A stretch of 64,000 bases of DNA, from positions 11,573,316 to 11,637,315 of the forward strand of contig OZ036006.1 in assembly GCA_964035015.1 (NCBI GenBank), given 5' to 3'. The position numbers and the translations under genes are program-made. Positions 10,601-23,411 of this stretch are shown piece by piece; position 1 is the stretch's first letter; each line of letters begins with the position of its first letter. Under the pieces are notes generated by a model. It worked only from the letters and a program-made list of their open reading frames with translations, did not search any database and had not been told where the DNA came from. This stretch comes from Corallium rubrum. Lineage: Eukaryota; Cnidaria; Anthozoa; Scleralcyonacea; Coralliidae.

Positions 10601-13600
10601 ATATTAAGATTAATAAGCTTCAAAAGCTAAGAAGACCCGCCGCTACCTTGTCGTTGAAATTTGAGAAATTATCCTATTGCCGCACGCGGTTTAGACGAAG
10701 CGAAATCTGGAAGAGGTTGAAATCATTCAATAAATAAGTGTAAAGCTTAAGCCTCTTTTATAGAATGCTTGTAAAGCCACATTTATTCATAAGTAGTTGG
10801 TTTAATTTCCCCTGCGCAACTATATACCGCCTTATGCAACGGTCTACCACGGTCTACCATGGGTTTCAAAGGGATTTACATGTATATTAATTTTGTTATA
10901 TTGTAGTGGTAGACCGTGGTAGACCGTGGTAGACCGTTGGTGAATGGTTCAGATAACTATTTATTATATAAATTATAAAAACACAATGAATACCGACATA
11001 ATTTTAAGATATAGTTTAATGTCCAATCGTCTTAGTGTTACTCTACATGTCAATACTTCAATCTCTGGCCTTTCCTTTCCCTAATATTTGTTATTCTTTT
11101 GCCCATGGAAGAGATTATGTTATTTATAATTTGGATGTCCAAACTACGGAGGGTATTTAATACTCGATATTGAAAATTTGATGCAAACTAATCTTTTAAT
11201 GCTGTATCACTACCGTAACATAAAAAAACTGGGTGTTTTATCAAAATTAGGAAAATTGGGTCTTAGACAGTCCTTGACTGATTTTTCTTAATATTGTATA
11301 AAATACAGCTAAAATATGATTTCTATTTGTAAATTAAAGTCAATAAACAATGGTGAAGTTTGAGACTGTTTCGTGCAATTAGTAGAAAGATATTTGCATT
11401 TAAAAATGTATAGATTGCGCTCTACTACGCACGCTTCTCCGCCATATTTCTCTGCCTGAAGCCCTTTCTTTGTCACTCAATAATATCTGCGTCACTAGTA
11501 TTGCGAGAGAAAGTGTGAGAGTTGGTAACTTGGATAGGATAACTGTTGAAAGAGAGATGTATTAATAATATTACTATTGTTTAGAGATGACGCTCATATT
11601 TCAGCCGTTGCATGGGTGATTGATATCCGAGCCCGCTTTACTGAATCTATATCTGACATTGTGATGATTGGGGAAAACTAAGCACGTACGGTGTATTTCA
11701 TAGACATTTCATAATAGAACGTTTTATTTAAGTTTAAATATTATTTCCCCAGCTAATACTATCAAGTATCAATGAATTGTTAATGGAATATAACTATTTT
11801 TATATTAAGATTAATAAGCTTCAAAAGCTAAGAAGACCCGCCGCTACCTTGTCGTTGAAATTTGAGAAATTATCCTATTGCCGCACGCGGTTTAGACGAA
11901 GCGAAATCTGGAAGAGGTTGAAATCATTCAATAAATAAGTGTAAAGCTTAAGCCTCTTTTATAGAATGCTTGTAAAGCCACATTTATTCATAAGTAGTTG
12001 GTTTAATTTCCCCTGCGCAACTATATACCGCCTTATGCAACGGTCTACCACGGTCTACCATGGGTTTCAAAGGGATTTACATGTATATTAATTTTGTTAT
12101 ATTGTAGTGGTAGACCGTGGTAGACCGTGGTAGACCGTTGGTGAATGGTTCAGATAACTATTTATTATATAAATTATAAAAACACAATGAATACCGACAT
12201 AATTTTAAGATATAGTTTAATGTCCAATCGTCTTAGTGTTACTCTACATGTCAATACTTCAATCTCTGGCCTTTCCTTTCCCTAATATTTGTTATTCTTT
12301 TGCCCATGGAAGAGATTATGTTATTTATAATTTGGATGTCCAAACTACGGAGGGTATTTAATACTCGATATTGAAAATTTGATGCAAACTAATCTTTTAA
12401 TGCTGTATCACTACCGTAACATAAAAAAACTGGGTGTTTTATCAAAATTAGGAAAATTGGGTTCTTAGACAGTCCTTGACTGATTTTTCTTAATATTGTA
12501 TAAAATACAGCTAAAATATGATTTCTATTTGTAAATTAAAGTCAATAAACAATGGTGAAGTTTGAGACTGTTTCGTGCAATTAGTAGAAAGATATTTGCA
12601 TTTAAAAATGTATAGATTGCGCTCTACTACGCACGCTTCTCCGCCATATTTCTCTGCCTGAAGCCCTTTCTTTGTCACTCAATAATATCTGCGTCACTAG
12701 TATTGCGAGAGAAAGTGTGAGAGTTGGTAACTTGGATAGGATAACTGTTGAAAGAGAGATGTATTAATAATATTACTATTGTTTAGAGATGACGCTCATA
12801 TTTCAGCCGTTGCATGGGTGATTGATATCCGAGCCCGCTTTACTGAATCTATATCTGACATTGTGATGATTGGGGAAAACTAAGCCACGTACGGTGTATT
12901 TCATAGACATTTCATAATAGAACGTTTTATTTAAGTTTAAATATTATTTCCCCAGCTAATACTATCAAGTATCAATGAATTGTTAATGGAATATAACTAT
13001 TTTTATATTAAGATTAATAAGCTTCAAAAGCTAAGAAGACCCGCCGCTACCTTGTCGTTGAAATTTGAGAAATTATCCTATTGCCGCACGCGGTTTAGAC
13101 GAAGCGAAATCTGGAAGAGGTTGAAATCATTCAATAAATAAGTGTAAAGCTTAAGCCTCTTTTATAGAATGCTTGTAAAGCCACATTTATTCATAAGTAG
13201 TTGGTTTAATTTCCCCTGCGCAACTATATACCGCCTTATGCAACGGTCTACCACGGTCTACCATGGGTTTCAAAGGGATTTACATGTATATTAATTTTGT
13301 TATATTGTAGTGGTAGACCGTGGTAGACCGTGGTAGACCGTTGGTGAATGGTTCAGATAACTATTTATTATATAAATTATAAAAACACAATGAATACCGA
13401 CATAATTTTAAGATATAGTTTAATGTCCAATCGTCTTAGTGTTACTCTACATGTCAATACTTCAATCTCTGGCCTTTCCTTTCCCTAATATTTGTTATTC
13501 TTTTGCCCATGGAAGAGATTATGTTATTTATAATTTGGATGTCCAAACTACGGAGGGTATTTAATACTCGATATTGAAAATTTGATGCAAACTAATCTTT

Positions 13601-14873
13601 TAATGCTGTATCACTACCGTAACATAAAAAAACTGGGTGTTTTATCAAAATTAGGAAAATTGGGTCTTAGACAGTCCTTGACTGATTTTTCTTAATATTG
13701 TATAAAATACAGCTAAAATATGATTTCTATTTGTAAATTAAAGTCAATAAACAATGGTGAAGTTTGAGACTGTTTCGTGCAATTAGTAGAAAGATATTTG
13801 CATTTAAAAATGTATAGATTGCGCTCTACTACGCACGCTTCTCCGCCATATTTCTCTGCCTGAAGCCCTTTCTTTGTCACTCAATAATATCTGCGTCACT
13901 AGTATTGCGAGAGAAAGTGTGAGAGTTGGTAACTTGGATAGGATAACTGTTGAAAGAGAGATGTATTAATAATATTACTATTGTTTAGAGATGACGCTCA
14001 TATTTCAGCCGTTGCATGGGTGATTGATATCCGAGCCCGCTTTACTGAATCTATATCTGACATTGTGATGATTGGGGAAAACTAAGCACGTACGGTGTAT
14101 TTCATAGACATTTCATAATAGAACGTTTTATTTAAGTTTAAATATTATTTCCCCAGCTAATACTATCAAGTATCAATGAATTGTTAATGGAATATAACTA
14201 TTTTTATATTAAGATTAATAAGCTTCAAAAGCTAAGAAGACCCGCCGCTACCTTGTCGTTGAAATTTGAGAAATTATCCTATTGCCGCACGCGGTTTAGA
14301 CGAAGCGAAATCTGGAAGAGGTTGAAATCATTCAATAAATAAGTGTAAAGCTTAAGCCTCTTTTATAGAATGCTTGTAAAGCCACATTTATTCATAAGTA
14401 GTTGGTTTAATTTCCCCTGCGCAACTATATACCGCCTTATGCAACGGTCTACCACGGTCTACCATGGGTTTCAAAGGGATTTACATGTATATTAATTTTG
14501 TTATATTGTAGTGGTAGACCGTGGTAGACCGTGGTAGACCGTTGGTGAATGGTTCAGATAACTATTTATTATATAAATTATAAAAACACAATGAATACCG
14601 ACATAATTTTAAGATATAGTTTAATGTCCAATCGCCTTAGTGTTACTCTACATGTCAATACTTCAATCTCTGGCCTTTCCTTTCCCTAATATTTGTTATT
14701 CTTTTGCCCATGGAAGAGATTATGTTATTTATAATTTGGATGTCCAAACTACGGAGGGTATTTAATACTCGATATTGAAAATTTGATGCAAACTAATCTT
14801 TTAATGCTGTATCACTACCGTAACATAAAAAAACTAGGTGTTTTATCAAAATTAGGAAAATTGGGTCTTAGAC

Positions 14874-15014
14874 AATCTTGGACAATAATAGTTGTAACAG
14901 TCAACCCCTCCCCCCGATTCAATGTTGTTATATGAAACTCCATTCCAACAATGTTTCATTTCGGTCAACATTGAATCGGGGGGAGGGGGTGTTACAACAT
15001 TATTGTCCAAGATT
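14874..15014. mobile_element. 138-bp palindromic MITE, copy 3
   Basis: Closes the array on the right and abuts the right-hand 264-bp direct repeat. One arm differs by a base ('caacaatgtttcat' rather than 'caacattgtttcat'). Confidence 0.87.
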
Positions 15015-15277
15015 ATTAAACCAAAATTCACTCTGTATTTCATCGAAATGTTCTTCGACAACTTTATGTTTTGGTCGCCATATTGGATTTTCTCGTGAAG
15101 GAAAAACCATCCTTCAAAATCCGCGTTGGCATTTCATTGGTTTTCCGGTAGTTTCCAGTTCTTTATTATTTTATTTTATTTTTTATTTTATTAAAAATAA
15201 AAAAATTGTCACACGAGAGCAATTAAGTCAACACATAGAAGAGGTATAAAGCAGGGCTGGCGTGTTGTGTGAGCTAG
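15014..15277. repeat. 264-bp direct repeat, right of 1.2-kb array
   Basis: Partner of 5921-6184, offset 9,093 bp. It continues into sequence shared with 54490-54530 and 56094-56420, so it is probably the original copy and the left one the derived copy. Confidence 0.9.
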
Positions 15278-15640
15278 CTGCCCCTCAGTCAAATTAAAGA
15301 TAATTAAGCTTGGTCGAATGAAGTTAGTACTTGGATATAGGTGACGGCCAAATAATTACTCCATTCTAGAATTTAAGACCTGTGTGAGTAAAGTTATTAG
15401 CGAGGTTAAGTTCGACTTCCGATGCGAGTACCAATATATATACTGAATACGGTTCTGATCATACGCAGTAGATAATTTAGCGACGGCGTATGGGATTTCG
15501 CTAGTCAACACTTCCGAAGTAGACCGAATTTCGGAAGTCAGTTTGATGGGATGAACCAAATTATTGTATTGTTGGACTTTGTTTATGCAGACCGAATATG
15601 CGAGAAGGGCGAGAAGAAGCCGTTCCTCGTCTATTTAACA
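15278..15640. repeat. Segmental copy of 56094-56420
   Basis: From about 'aattaagcttggtcgaatg' to 'ccgttcctcgtctat' this matches 56094-56420 with few differences. The second copy is split: its left part is at 54447-54530 and about 1.56 kb of other repeats lie between. Confidence 0.85.
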
Positions 15641-15744
15641 ATTAGTCACCGAAGTCGAGGTGACTATCGGTGAATATTTACCGAGCCGCGAAGCGGCGAG
15701 GTAAATACACCGATAGTCACCGAGACTGAGGTGACTAATTGTTT
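15638..15744. mobile_element. Palindromic MITE (TAGTCACC family)
   Basis: Ends 'aacaattagtcacc' and 'ggtgactaattgttt' mirror each other; the tip is at 'gccgcgaagcggcg'. The duplicate at 56417-56421 reads straight on from 'cctcgtctat', so that copy is an empty site. A shorter relative is at 19149-19172. Confidence 0.8.
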
Positions 15745-16318
15745 TAGTATAATTTCAGAGGTTGATAAAAAACCAATAACGTTGAAACAAAAACTTTTAA
15801 ACAACTGCTTTCATTTTAACAGTGGTGATTCTGTTTATTCACAGACGATGTTAGCAAGCCACAGTCTTTGTCAGTAAATAATTTCAAAAAAAGAGTAAAC
15901 AACATCCTACTTTGGAATTGAACTTGTACATACATTCAAGTATATGCTAAAAAGACTTTTATTCTGGTGTTTTGGACCCTGTGTTACGGCGTTTTTGCAC
16001 TTAATTCATGTTCTTCACTCGTGACGAGTTTTTCGAAAACATCGCTACGACCAAAACCTAGCCAAAACATACAAAAAAATAGGTACGCAATGCGTACATG
16101 CGGATACTGGTATTTATTTGGCCTACAGATAATGATTGAACAACGTAAATTGTTCACTAAAACATACTGAAAATGCTTGATAACCTTGCGACATATCAGC
16201 ATATGTTCTCACGTATCATCTAGAATCGACAATAATTATTAATTTTTAAATGCCCTTACTTAAACTCCAACCCAATCCCTAACCCAAGCCCGGCCCCAAC
16301 TCTAATCTTAACTCTAAT
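15745..16318. other. Unassigned AT-rich stretch
   Basis: Open frames of 67 and 72 codons overlap on opposite strands near 15967-16202, with no recognisable motif. I see no RNA gene or repeat here. Confidence 0.4.
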
Positions 16319-16319
16319 C

Positions 16320-16518
16320 TTAAAATGACAATTTTATAGGTAAATTGGGAAAACAGGAAATCCGATCGCTAATCGCATTGTTAAAAGAATGTGATAATAT
16401 ATCGCTTTCGTTCTAATCTTTACTACGTTAGACTCTGGTAACACATGAATTGATTTGTCTCAACAATGATCAACGCGCTTTTTCAATAAGTATTTTATAC
16501 GCCTACATGTAACTCAAG
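16320..16518. repeat. Diverged duplicate of 17895-18096
   Basis: Shares an ordered series with 17895-18096: 'gctaatcgcattgttaaa', 'tagactctggtaa', 'caacgcg' and 'cctacatgtaac'. It ends '...cagt' exactly where the Penelope-like fragment starts. Confidence 0.75.
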
Positions 16519-17390
16519 CAGTAAGGGACATCATTAGCCGTAATTTCGACCTCATTAAAAATGACCCAGAAACATCTTCCATTTTCTCTGAGAAACCCCT
16601 AGTATCTTTTCGGCATAGCAAAAACATCCGGGAAAACATTGTTCACAGCTCACTGCAGCAAGCCTTGGTATCACATGTTGGCACCAGCTCTTGCTGTCGT
16701 GGTAGGTGCAATACCTGTAAATATTTAGACTCCTCAATTTCAATTTCTGCTCCAAAATGTAGGTTCAACATAACCCATAGTTTCACTTGCACTTCCTCCA
16801 ACCTCATTTACTGTATCACTTGCAGTAAATGTCCCATGCTTTACATCGGAGAAACTGGAAGACGTTTAGGTGACAGGTTTGTTGAACACCTTCGTGATGT
16901 CAAAAACAATGTGCAAAACAAACCTGTTGCCAGGCGCACTTCAACAGTGCCAACCACTCCTTTTCTAACATGAAAATCTGCGCTATTCAGCCCATTACAG
17001 GTTGTAACGATACTCGACGTAAACAAGAAATGCGTCTCATTTACAAACTTGGTGCCATTCACCCTCACGGCCTCAATGAGCGATTCTCTTTCATTTAGCT
17101 CACTCCACCACCATATTCCACACCTTTTCCTTAACCTTTTCCAGATGACGTAAATAGTGATTTATAACCTGTTTCTTTGCCTATTTGCAGGTAGCTGACC
17201 CACAAATTGGGTCAGCACCTGCACACAGGCTAAAATTACATATTAATTTATTTGTTTACTTTGTTTTTATTGGCTTACATGTGTTCACGTGATTCCCATT
17301 GTAGATCTGCTATAAATACGCGTGACCACATGTGAGTTGTTTACTAATTTCTCCTGACGAACTAGAAGCCTTTAACTGAGTACCAAGTAC
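16519..17390 (+). mobile_element. Penelope-like element fragment
   Basis: 5'-truncated insertion carrying the end of the polyprotein with its GIY-YIG endonuclease and about 290 bp of 3' sequence that includes 'gctataaatacgcg'. The duplicate at 18090-18105 reads 'aaacagtgccaagcacgg' without it, which gives the insertion boundaries: after 'cagt' at 16522 and before 'accaagtacag' near 17385. Confidence 0.78.
16526..17098 (+). pseudogene. Penelope-like GIY-YIG endonuclease domain, frameshifted
   Basis: Reads RDIISRNFDLIKNDPETSS, then a cysteine cluster (CCRGRCNTC), then NLIYCITCSKCPMLYIGETG followed by RR.GDRFVEHLRDV. The 'LIYCI.C..C...YIGETGR' block is the GIY-YIG core with the zinc-like cysteines typical of Penelope-like elements. 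After PVARR (near 16935) the frame shifts and the typical C terminus (MRLIYKLGAIHPHGLNERFSF) continues in another frame to a stop at 17096-17098. Reverse transcriptase is missing. Functionally dead copy. Confidence 0.85.
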
Positions 17391-18260
17391 AGTTGATTTC
17401 TTTCTGCGTATATATATATACACAGACAATCAGACATATAGCAAAGACATCTTGGCCAAGGGCCTAACATGTGTCAACAGTACACTAGAAACATTAGTTA
17501 AGACATGAAACACGGTCCCTATAATCGCATTAAAAAATATGATACTTATATCGAGTGTAATGTTAGAACTCAACACAATAAGCGTGTGATCATGCCACAC
17601 GTATATTCGAATTAAAGCATTAGAGGCTTAGAGCCGGCGCAAAGAACAGCCTGAAAATTTCTGCTTGTGAATTATAGTTAAACATCTCGGCCCAGCGCTT
17701 ATCATGTTAACACTTCAAACATTAATTCAAAGGCTATTCAGGTTTCAGAAATATTGTTTCGAACTGTTTAACACTCTTGTCTGAGCAAAAACGTTATAAA
17801 TTGACTATAGAAATAACAATAATCGTTGATTTCTAACGATTAACCCCAATCTGGAAATCTGTAACCCCTATACTAAAATGTTTGAACACACGGTAAGGTT
17901 AGGTAAATCATAGTTGGTAAATCGGCAAAAACAGGAAACGCGGACGCTAATCGCATTGTTAAAGAATATGATATCTTTATGTTTTATCTGTCTATGTTTT
18001 AGACTCTGGTAATATATGCACTGATGCGTCTCAATAAATCAATGTTCAACGCGTTTTTTGAATAAGTATTGAATACGTCTACATGTAACATAAACAGTGC
18101 CAAGCACGGTGGATTTCTGCGTGTAAACCTTTAGCTAAAACATCTTGGCCGAGCGCCTAACACGTAAACATTTCAAACATTTAGTAGTTAAAAGGGCATT
18201 CAGATTTCAGAAAGATCTTTAATCCGAAGCCAAACAAGCGCTGACACTGTTTCTTCGTCC
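17391..18260. repeat. Locally duplicated non-coding region
   Basis: Variants of 'acatcttggcc(a/g)ag(g/c)gcctaaca' followed by a run ending 'caaacatta' recur near 17448, 17683 and 18140, and 17895-18096 duplicates 16320-16518. No coding potential seen. Confidence 0.6.
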
Positions 18261-19241
18261 TTGGAAAGCTTGTCGTTTAGGCGACAAAGTCGAAAGGCGT
18301 TCCAGAATAATTAGAGTATAAACACCTTGTATGGTTTGATTACGTGATGCTGAGATGAACACGAGAAAGTATTGCATGTAAATATGCAGTCAACGCGCGT
18401 TTGTATTTATAGTATAAAAACAACAGTACATACATACATGTACATAAAAATGTATTAAAATGCTGAAATACATATTGTTTCGAAACCAGACAATCCACAA
18501 AAATTCTCAAAACCGTTCAAATTTATACCGACAGGCCAGTAGTCCACTGTCAGCTGTCGTCTTGTCATATATTTCTTGGCGTCTTGTGATAGCGCGCAAA
18601 TGTTCATCACCTGAAACAAAACTCGACAACTTTCTATCTGCCATTCATTGTTCTGGTACACGTTCATAAACCCTTCGGACATACAAATAAGACTTCTGAA
18701 GTATGCTGATTCGGATCCGCTATTGGTCGTTTGCCTTGATCACGTGATTGACGAAAACATTCGTACACACACACAAACACACAAACACACAACCGCGCTC
18801 ATGACATAGCGGATATGGTTTAGCAACCAGTATCCGCAAAAATACGAAGAAATATAGAAAATATACTTCCTTACCTTTATAAAGTTTTGTTTTTACGATA
18901 TTTGATATGTACAACATCTCAGTGATAAGTGTTTTCAGTATTATGCTCTTTTGTTTGTCTCAAAAACTACAGACCCCATTTTGAAAAAAAAAATCAACAC
19001 TTCAATGAATCGACAAATTCTAAAATGTCATACTTCAAAATGACAACTCCGAGGGAGAGACTGAAACGAGTAAAGTCAGTGCAGTGTTGAATAAGTACCA
19101 ATCTCTTTTCCAAAACTACTTTTGAAGAACAATTTCTTGTGATGTAATAGTCACCGCGCTAGGCGGTGACTATCACCTCAGATTCACCGCTGAGCGGACC
19201 AATCAGATGGCTGGAAAGCCTCTTTTCCACTAAAACCACTT
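18261..19241. other. No gene recognised
   Basis: Short antisense-overlapping open frames only. Contains a small AC-rich stretch (18764-18794) and a short hairpin 'atagtcaccgc/gcggtgactat' at 19149-19172 related to the palindrome at 15638. Confidence 0.45.
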
Positions 19242-20262
<1,021 letters not shown>

Positions 20263-20720
20263 AATTTATTTATATACATAACGCCTAGGAATTACAAACT
20301 CGTTAAAACGCGCACGTGTCATAAATATCTATTAATAGAATTATCTATAAAATTATCTATAAAAAATTGTTCTAACCCAGAATGAGATGCAGTTAACAAT
20401 ATAGCATACTAGTTATTATACAAAAACGGGGTAAATTCCACATTATTGAGCATGATATGAATTTTTCTAAACGTTTTTGTATTTGGTGCTGCACGAACTT
20501 CAGTCGGCAGATTATTCCAAAGATGGCTGGTAATATAAGAAAAAGAGTTTTTTAACCACTTTGAATTAAAACGACATTGCTTCAGTTTTGTACCGGCATA
20601 TTATAAGAAGATATTCGTAGTTTAAAAAAGTTCTGAATACATGATGACCTTGTTCTGTCTTACATTTGAAAAATAAAACTAATGATTTAAAATATCTAAG
20701 AGTTGTTGAAGTGTTCTTAA
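20263..20720 (-). mobile_element. LINE 3' end with ATTG-type tail, minus strand
   Basis: On the minus strand one frame reads FNSKWLKNSFSYITSHLWNN followed by LPTEVRAAPNTKTF and a stop, the C-terminal block of a LINE ORF2. The 3' UTR ends at the tetranucleotide tail. 5'-truncated; a near-identical copy is at 62922-63360. Confidence 0.75.
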
Positions 20721-21106
20721 ATTTACTGACCGAAGGGCCTTTTCGTAAGTGTATAATTTAGGTAGCCCAAGATTGTTCTATAATAATATAGAAAACGGCG
20801 TCTTCTAGTTTATTTGACCGTGTCTTTGTGATGTTAAAGACGTATAGTCAGCACTTAGATCTTAGCTCCATGGTCTACATGCAATATTAGTATTAAGCAG
20901 GTGTATTGAATTGTTCTATTAGACTATTGACTTATCGGCCCAAAACGCACTCTGTGGGTAGTGGAAGCACAACCTCCAATTTCATGCATGTACGCCTTCC
21001 GCCTTCGGTGCCACGTTATCTGTTATTTAAATTAACTTGAATTTGACAAAAATTTGAAAAGAGAAGAATTTGACAAGAACTTGCTTTTCACGTATTGATT
21101 TGTAAG

Positions 21107-22498
21107 ATGGCTGCGACAGATAATATTAGCTGGCAATCAAGTAAGAAGACTGTCTTGGAAAGGAATTGCCATATGTTCAATAATTCATTCATGAGCGACG
21201 TTACTCTTATTTGTGAAGGAGAAGAACACAGTAGGCAGCATTTCCATGCTCATAAGTATGTCCTAGCGACCAGTAGTCCTGTCTTCGCAACCATGTTCTA
21301 CGGAAGCATACCGGAACAGAACCCTCGTATTTCTGTGCGTGATGCCACTGAAGAAAGTCTCGAAGCGTTTCTTCGTTTCTTGTATACGGACGTTTGGGAA
21401 ACGACGCCAGACATTGCTTTAAAGCTCTTACACTTGGCTGATCAATATGACGTCCCTTCACTGACAGAGCACTGCGTCGCGGTTCTTCAAAGTAATCTTG
21501 CGCCAAGTAACGTTTTTAAGTTCTTGGAGAAGTCCACACTACTTCATCTGAGCGAACTGGAAGAAAAATGCTGGAATGTCGTAGATAGCGAAACGCGACA
21601 AGCTATTGCATCAGAAGACTTCACTTCCATCGCACAAGAAACACTGCTTGCTCTACTTCAACGCGATACCCTTCGCATGGGAGAAATCCCACTTTTTGAA
21701 GCGGTCATGAAATGGTGTGACCACCAGTGTGCGATCAAAGACCTCGATGTCAATCTTGTGAACAGACGAACGGTTCTTGGTACAGCCGTTTATCAAATAC
21801 GCTTCCTTCTGATGACACAAGATCATTTCACACACAACGTTACCGCCAACAGCTTGCTCACAGATGACGAAATTGTTCCAATTTACAAGGCTTTTTCTGG
21901 TGTGATGACTAGGGACTTACAATGGACTATAACTAAATCACGGTGTACTTTGTTGAGATTTGAAAGATTTTCTTGTGTCGACGTGAAGGCTCCTCGCACG
22001 AAAATGTCCATCTCCAAATTGTTCAGTTACCAGGGAAACGAGCACAATAGTAATAATTCTTGGCATTACTTTTTGAAATTACCCGATCGTCTCTCCTTCA
22101 CTGTCGAAGAAAAGGTCTTTTTGCATGGCGTTCGTTTGTTTGGAGCAAAAAACTGCGAGTATGAAGTCACGTTAGAAGCCAAATACTATGACATTAATGT
22201 CAAGTTAGACGCCGAAGTCGAAGTAAGTGATACTTATATTTCAGAGTGTGTCGGAGAAACTGGTCTCTATGCATTTGATGTTTTGTTCCATTATCCAGTC
22301 ATTGTGAAAGGAAAGGTTGAACTAACCGCCGCGATAAAAGGTCCAAGGTCGTCTTATGGAATGAACGGAAAGCCACAGACGTGCATTGGAGATATTACTC
22401 TGATATTTGCCAATGCATTTCCACCGTCTCCGTCGAATGGGACTGACACACGACAAGGCCAGTTCTACGAAATTATTTTAAGCGCAACCAACGCGTGA
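21107..22498 (+). CDS. BTB-BACK-PHR domain protein (BTBD1/2/3/6-like)
   Basis: 463 codons with no intron. N-terminal BTB/POZ domain about residues 28-120 (SDVTLICEGEE at 30, HAHKYVLATSSPVFATMFYG at about 46), BACK domain about 125-240 (FKFLEKSTLLHLSELEEKC), and a C-terminal PHR beta-sandwich about 290-455 (LLRFERFSCVD; VFLHGVRLFGA; YGMNGKPQTCIGDITLIFAN). This order defines the BTBD1/2/3/6 group, adaptors that bind cullin-3 through BTB and recruit substrates through PHR. I take the ATG at 21107, which is conserved in the duplicate at 63768; a TTG four codons upstream is not needed. A minus-strand LINE 3' end lies about 390 bp upstream. A possible AATAAA is at 23108. No single orthologue can be assigned from sequence reading. 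Confidence 0.93.
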   Translation: MAATDNISWQSSKKTVLERNCHMFNNSFMSDVTLICEGEEHSRQHFHAHKYVLATSSPVFATMFYGSIPEQNPRISVRDATEESLEAFLRFLYTDVWETTPDIALKLLHLADQYDVPSLTEHCVAVLQSNLAPSNVFKFLEKSTLLHLSELEEKCWNVVDSETRQAIASEDFTSIAQETLLALLQRDTLRMGEIPLFEAVMKWCDHQCAIKDLDVNLVNRRTVLGTAVYQIRFLLMTQDHFTHNVTANSLLTDDEIVPIYKAFSGVMTRDLQWTITKSRCTLLRFERFSCVDVKAPRTKMSISKLFSYQGNEHNSNNSWHYFLKLPDRLSFTVEEKVFLHGVRLFGAKNCEYEVTLEAKYYDINVKLDAEVEVSDTYISECVGETGLYAFDVLFHYPVIVKGKVELTAAIKGPRSSYGMNGKPQTCIGDITLIFANAFPPSPSNGTDTRQGQFYEIILSATNA

Positions 22499-22779
22499 TT
22501 TCAATCTGAGCGATCAACGACGATCTTATGTTAGGTCAAAATAGACAGGGAGACTGAAGGCGGAAGATCTTTAACTGTGTCAAGTAGTAACGGTGAAACA
22601 GATTGCCAAACTCAGTTAAAAAGACTGAGATTTTGACGTAATATTTTAAACATGAGCAGAAGTGTTTTCATCAGATTTAAAACACGAAGCCGTACTGCAA
22701 ATGTTTTGAACTTATAGCTTCAAAAATCACCCACTTAGTAAGTTCATTAGCGTAGTAATTTTGAAAATAATAACGTTGT

Positions 22780-23092
22780 ACAATGTGTATAAAAATCCCC
22801 GGAACCCTTAGAAAATGAATTAGTATTCTTTTAAAACAACCTATTGTAGCAGTTAGAAAGCCCTAAAAGCGCTGCGTTATAAATTAGTCAGCACATAAGT
22901 TAAACAGGAAGAGAAAAAGCTTTTAAATACTTTCACCATGCATACACTTCAAGTTATCTTAATTTCCCAGGTGTATAAGACCGTGTCAGTTTTTACGCCT
23001 CCGTGGCTCAGAGGTGTTTAGGGCTTTCAAACTACAATAGGTTGTTTAAAAGAATACTAATTCATTTTCTCCGTTTTTTTATACACACTGTA
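22780..23092. mobile_element. Fold-back MITE downstream of BTB gene
   Basis: Left arm 'gaattagtattcttttaaaa' then 'caacctattgtag' and 'gaaagccctaaa' is mirrored by 'tttagggctttc', 'ctacaataggttg' and 'tttaaaagaatactaattc' on the right, about 85 bp per arm with some mismatches. No coding potential. Confidence 0.75.
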
Positions 23093-23411
23093 TATTTAAG
23101 CCGAGAAAATAAAAGCTAAAGGTAAATCAGAAGAATTCTTTATCAGATATAAAACCGTGGACATAGTAGGCAGTGTTGAAATAACAATCGAAATACAGTA
23201 AGGTTAGAGCGGGAGCGCTGGTCACATACAGTTTCTTTGGGAGAGTGAAATAACACAGCTGCTTTTGCAGGCTAAAGAATATCGTAGCAACTCAAAAACG
23301 GTCTTATTTGCATGATAATCAAGACTTTAGATCAAATTAATATTTACACAGATGACAAGTGTTTTGAGCTTAGTTTCCATATAATCGCCTGCGATCGCTG
23401 TCAGTACACGG

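Larger units (their letters stand above)
6324..14873. repeat. Seven-copy tandem array of a 1,201-bp unit
   Basis: Units begin 'cagtccttgactgattttt' at 6324, about 7665, 8866, 10067, 11268, 12470 and 13672. Spacings are 1,201 bp or 1,202 bp where one base is added (near 12462 and 12883). Copies are almost identical; the last has a few changes ('cgccttag', 'aactaggtg'). No frame over 60 codons is open in the unit and I recognise no snRNA, 5S, histone or transposase sequence. Each unit holds an inverted repeat built of 'ggtctaccacggtctacca' and its complement about 65 bp apart. A 138-bp palindromic element separates units 1 and 2. Confidence 0.95.

Noticed and set aside
6324..14873. snRNA, 5S rRNA or snoRNA gene as the basis of the 1.2-kb array
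   Set aside because: I compared the unit by eye with U1, U2, U4, U5, U6 and 5S consensus blocks and found none; isolated TGATGA and CTGA boxes are not placed as in a C/D snoRNA.
17340..17385. Possible hammerhead box CTGACGA after TATAAATA
   Set aside because: No GAAA and no helix II or III at the required distance.
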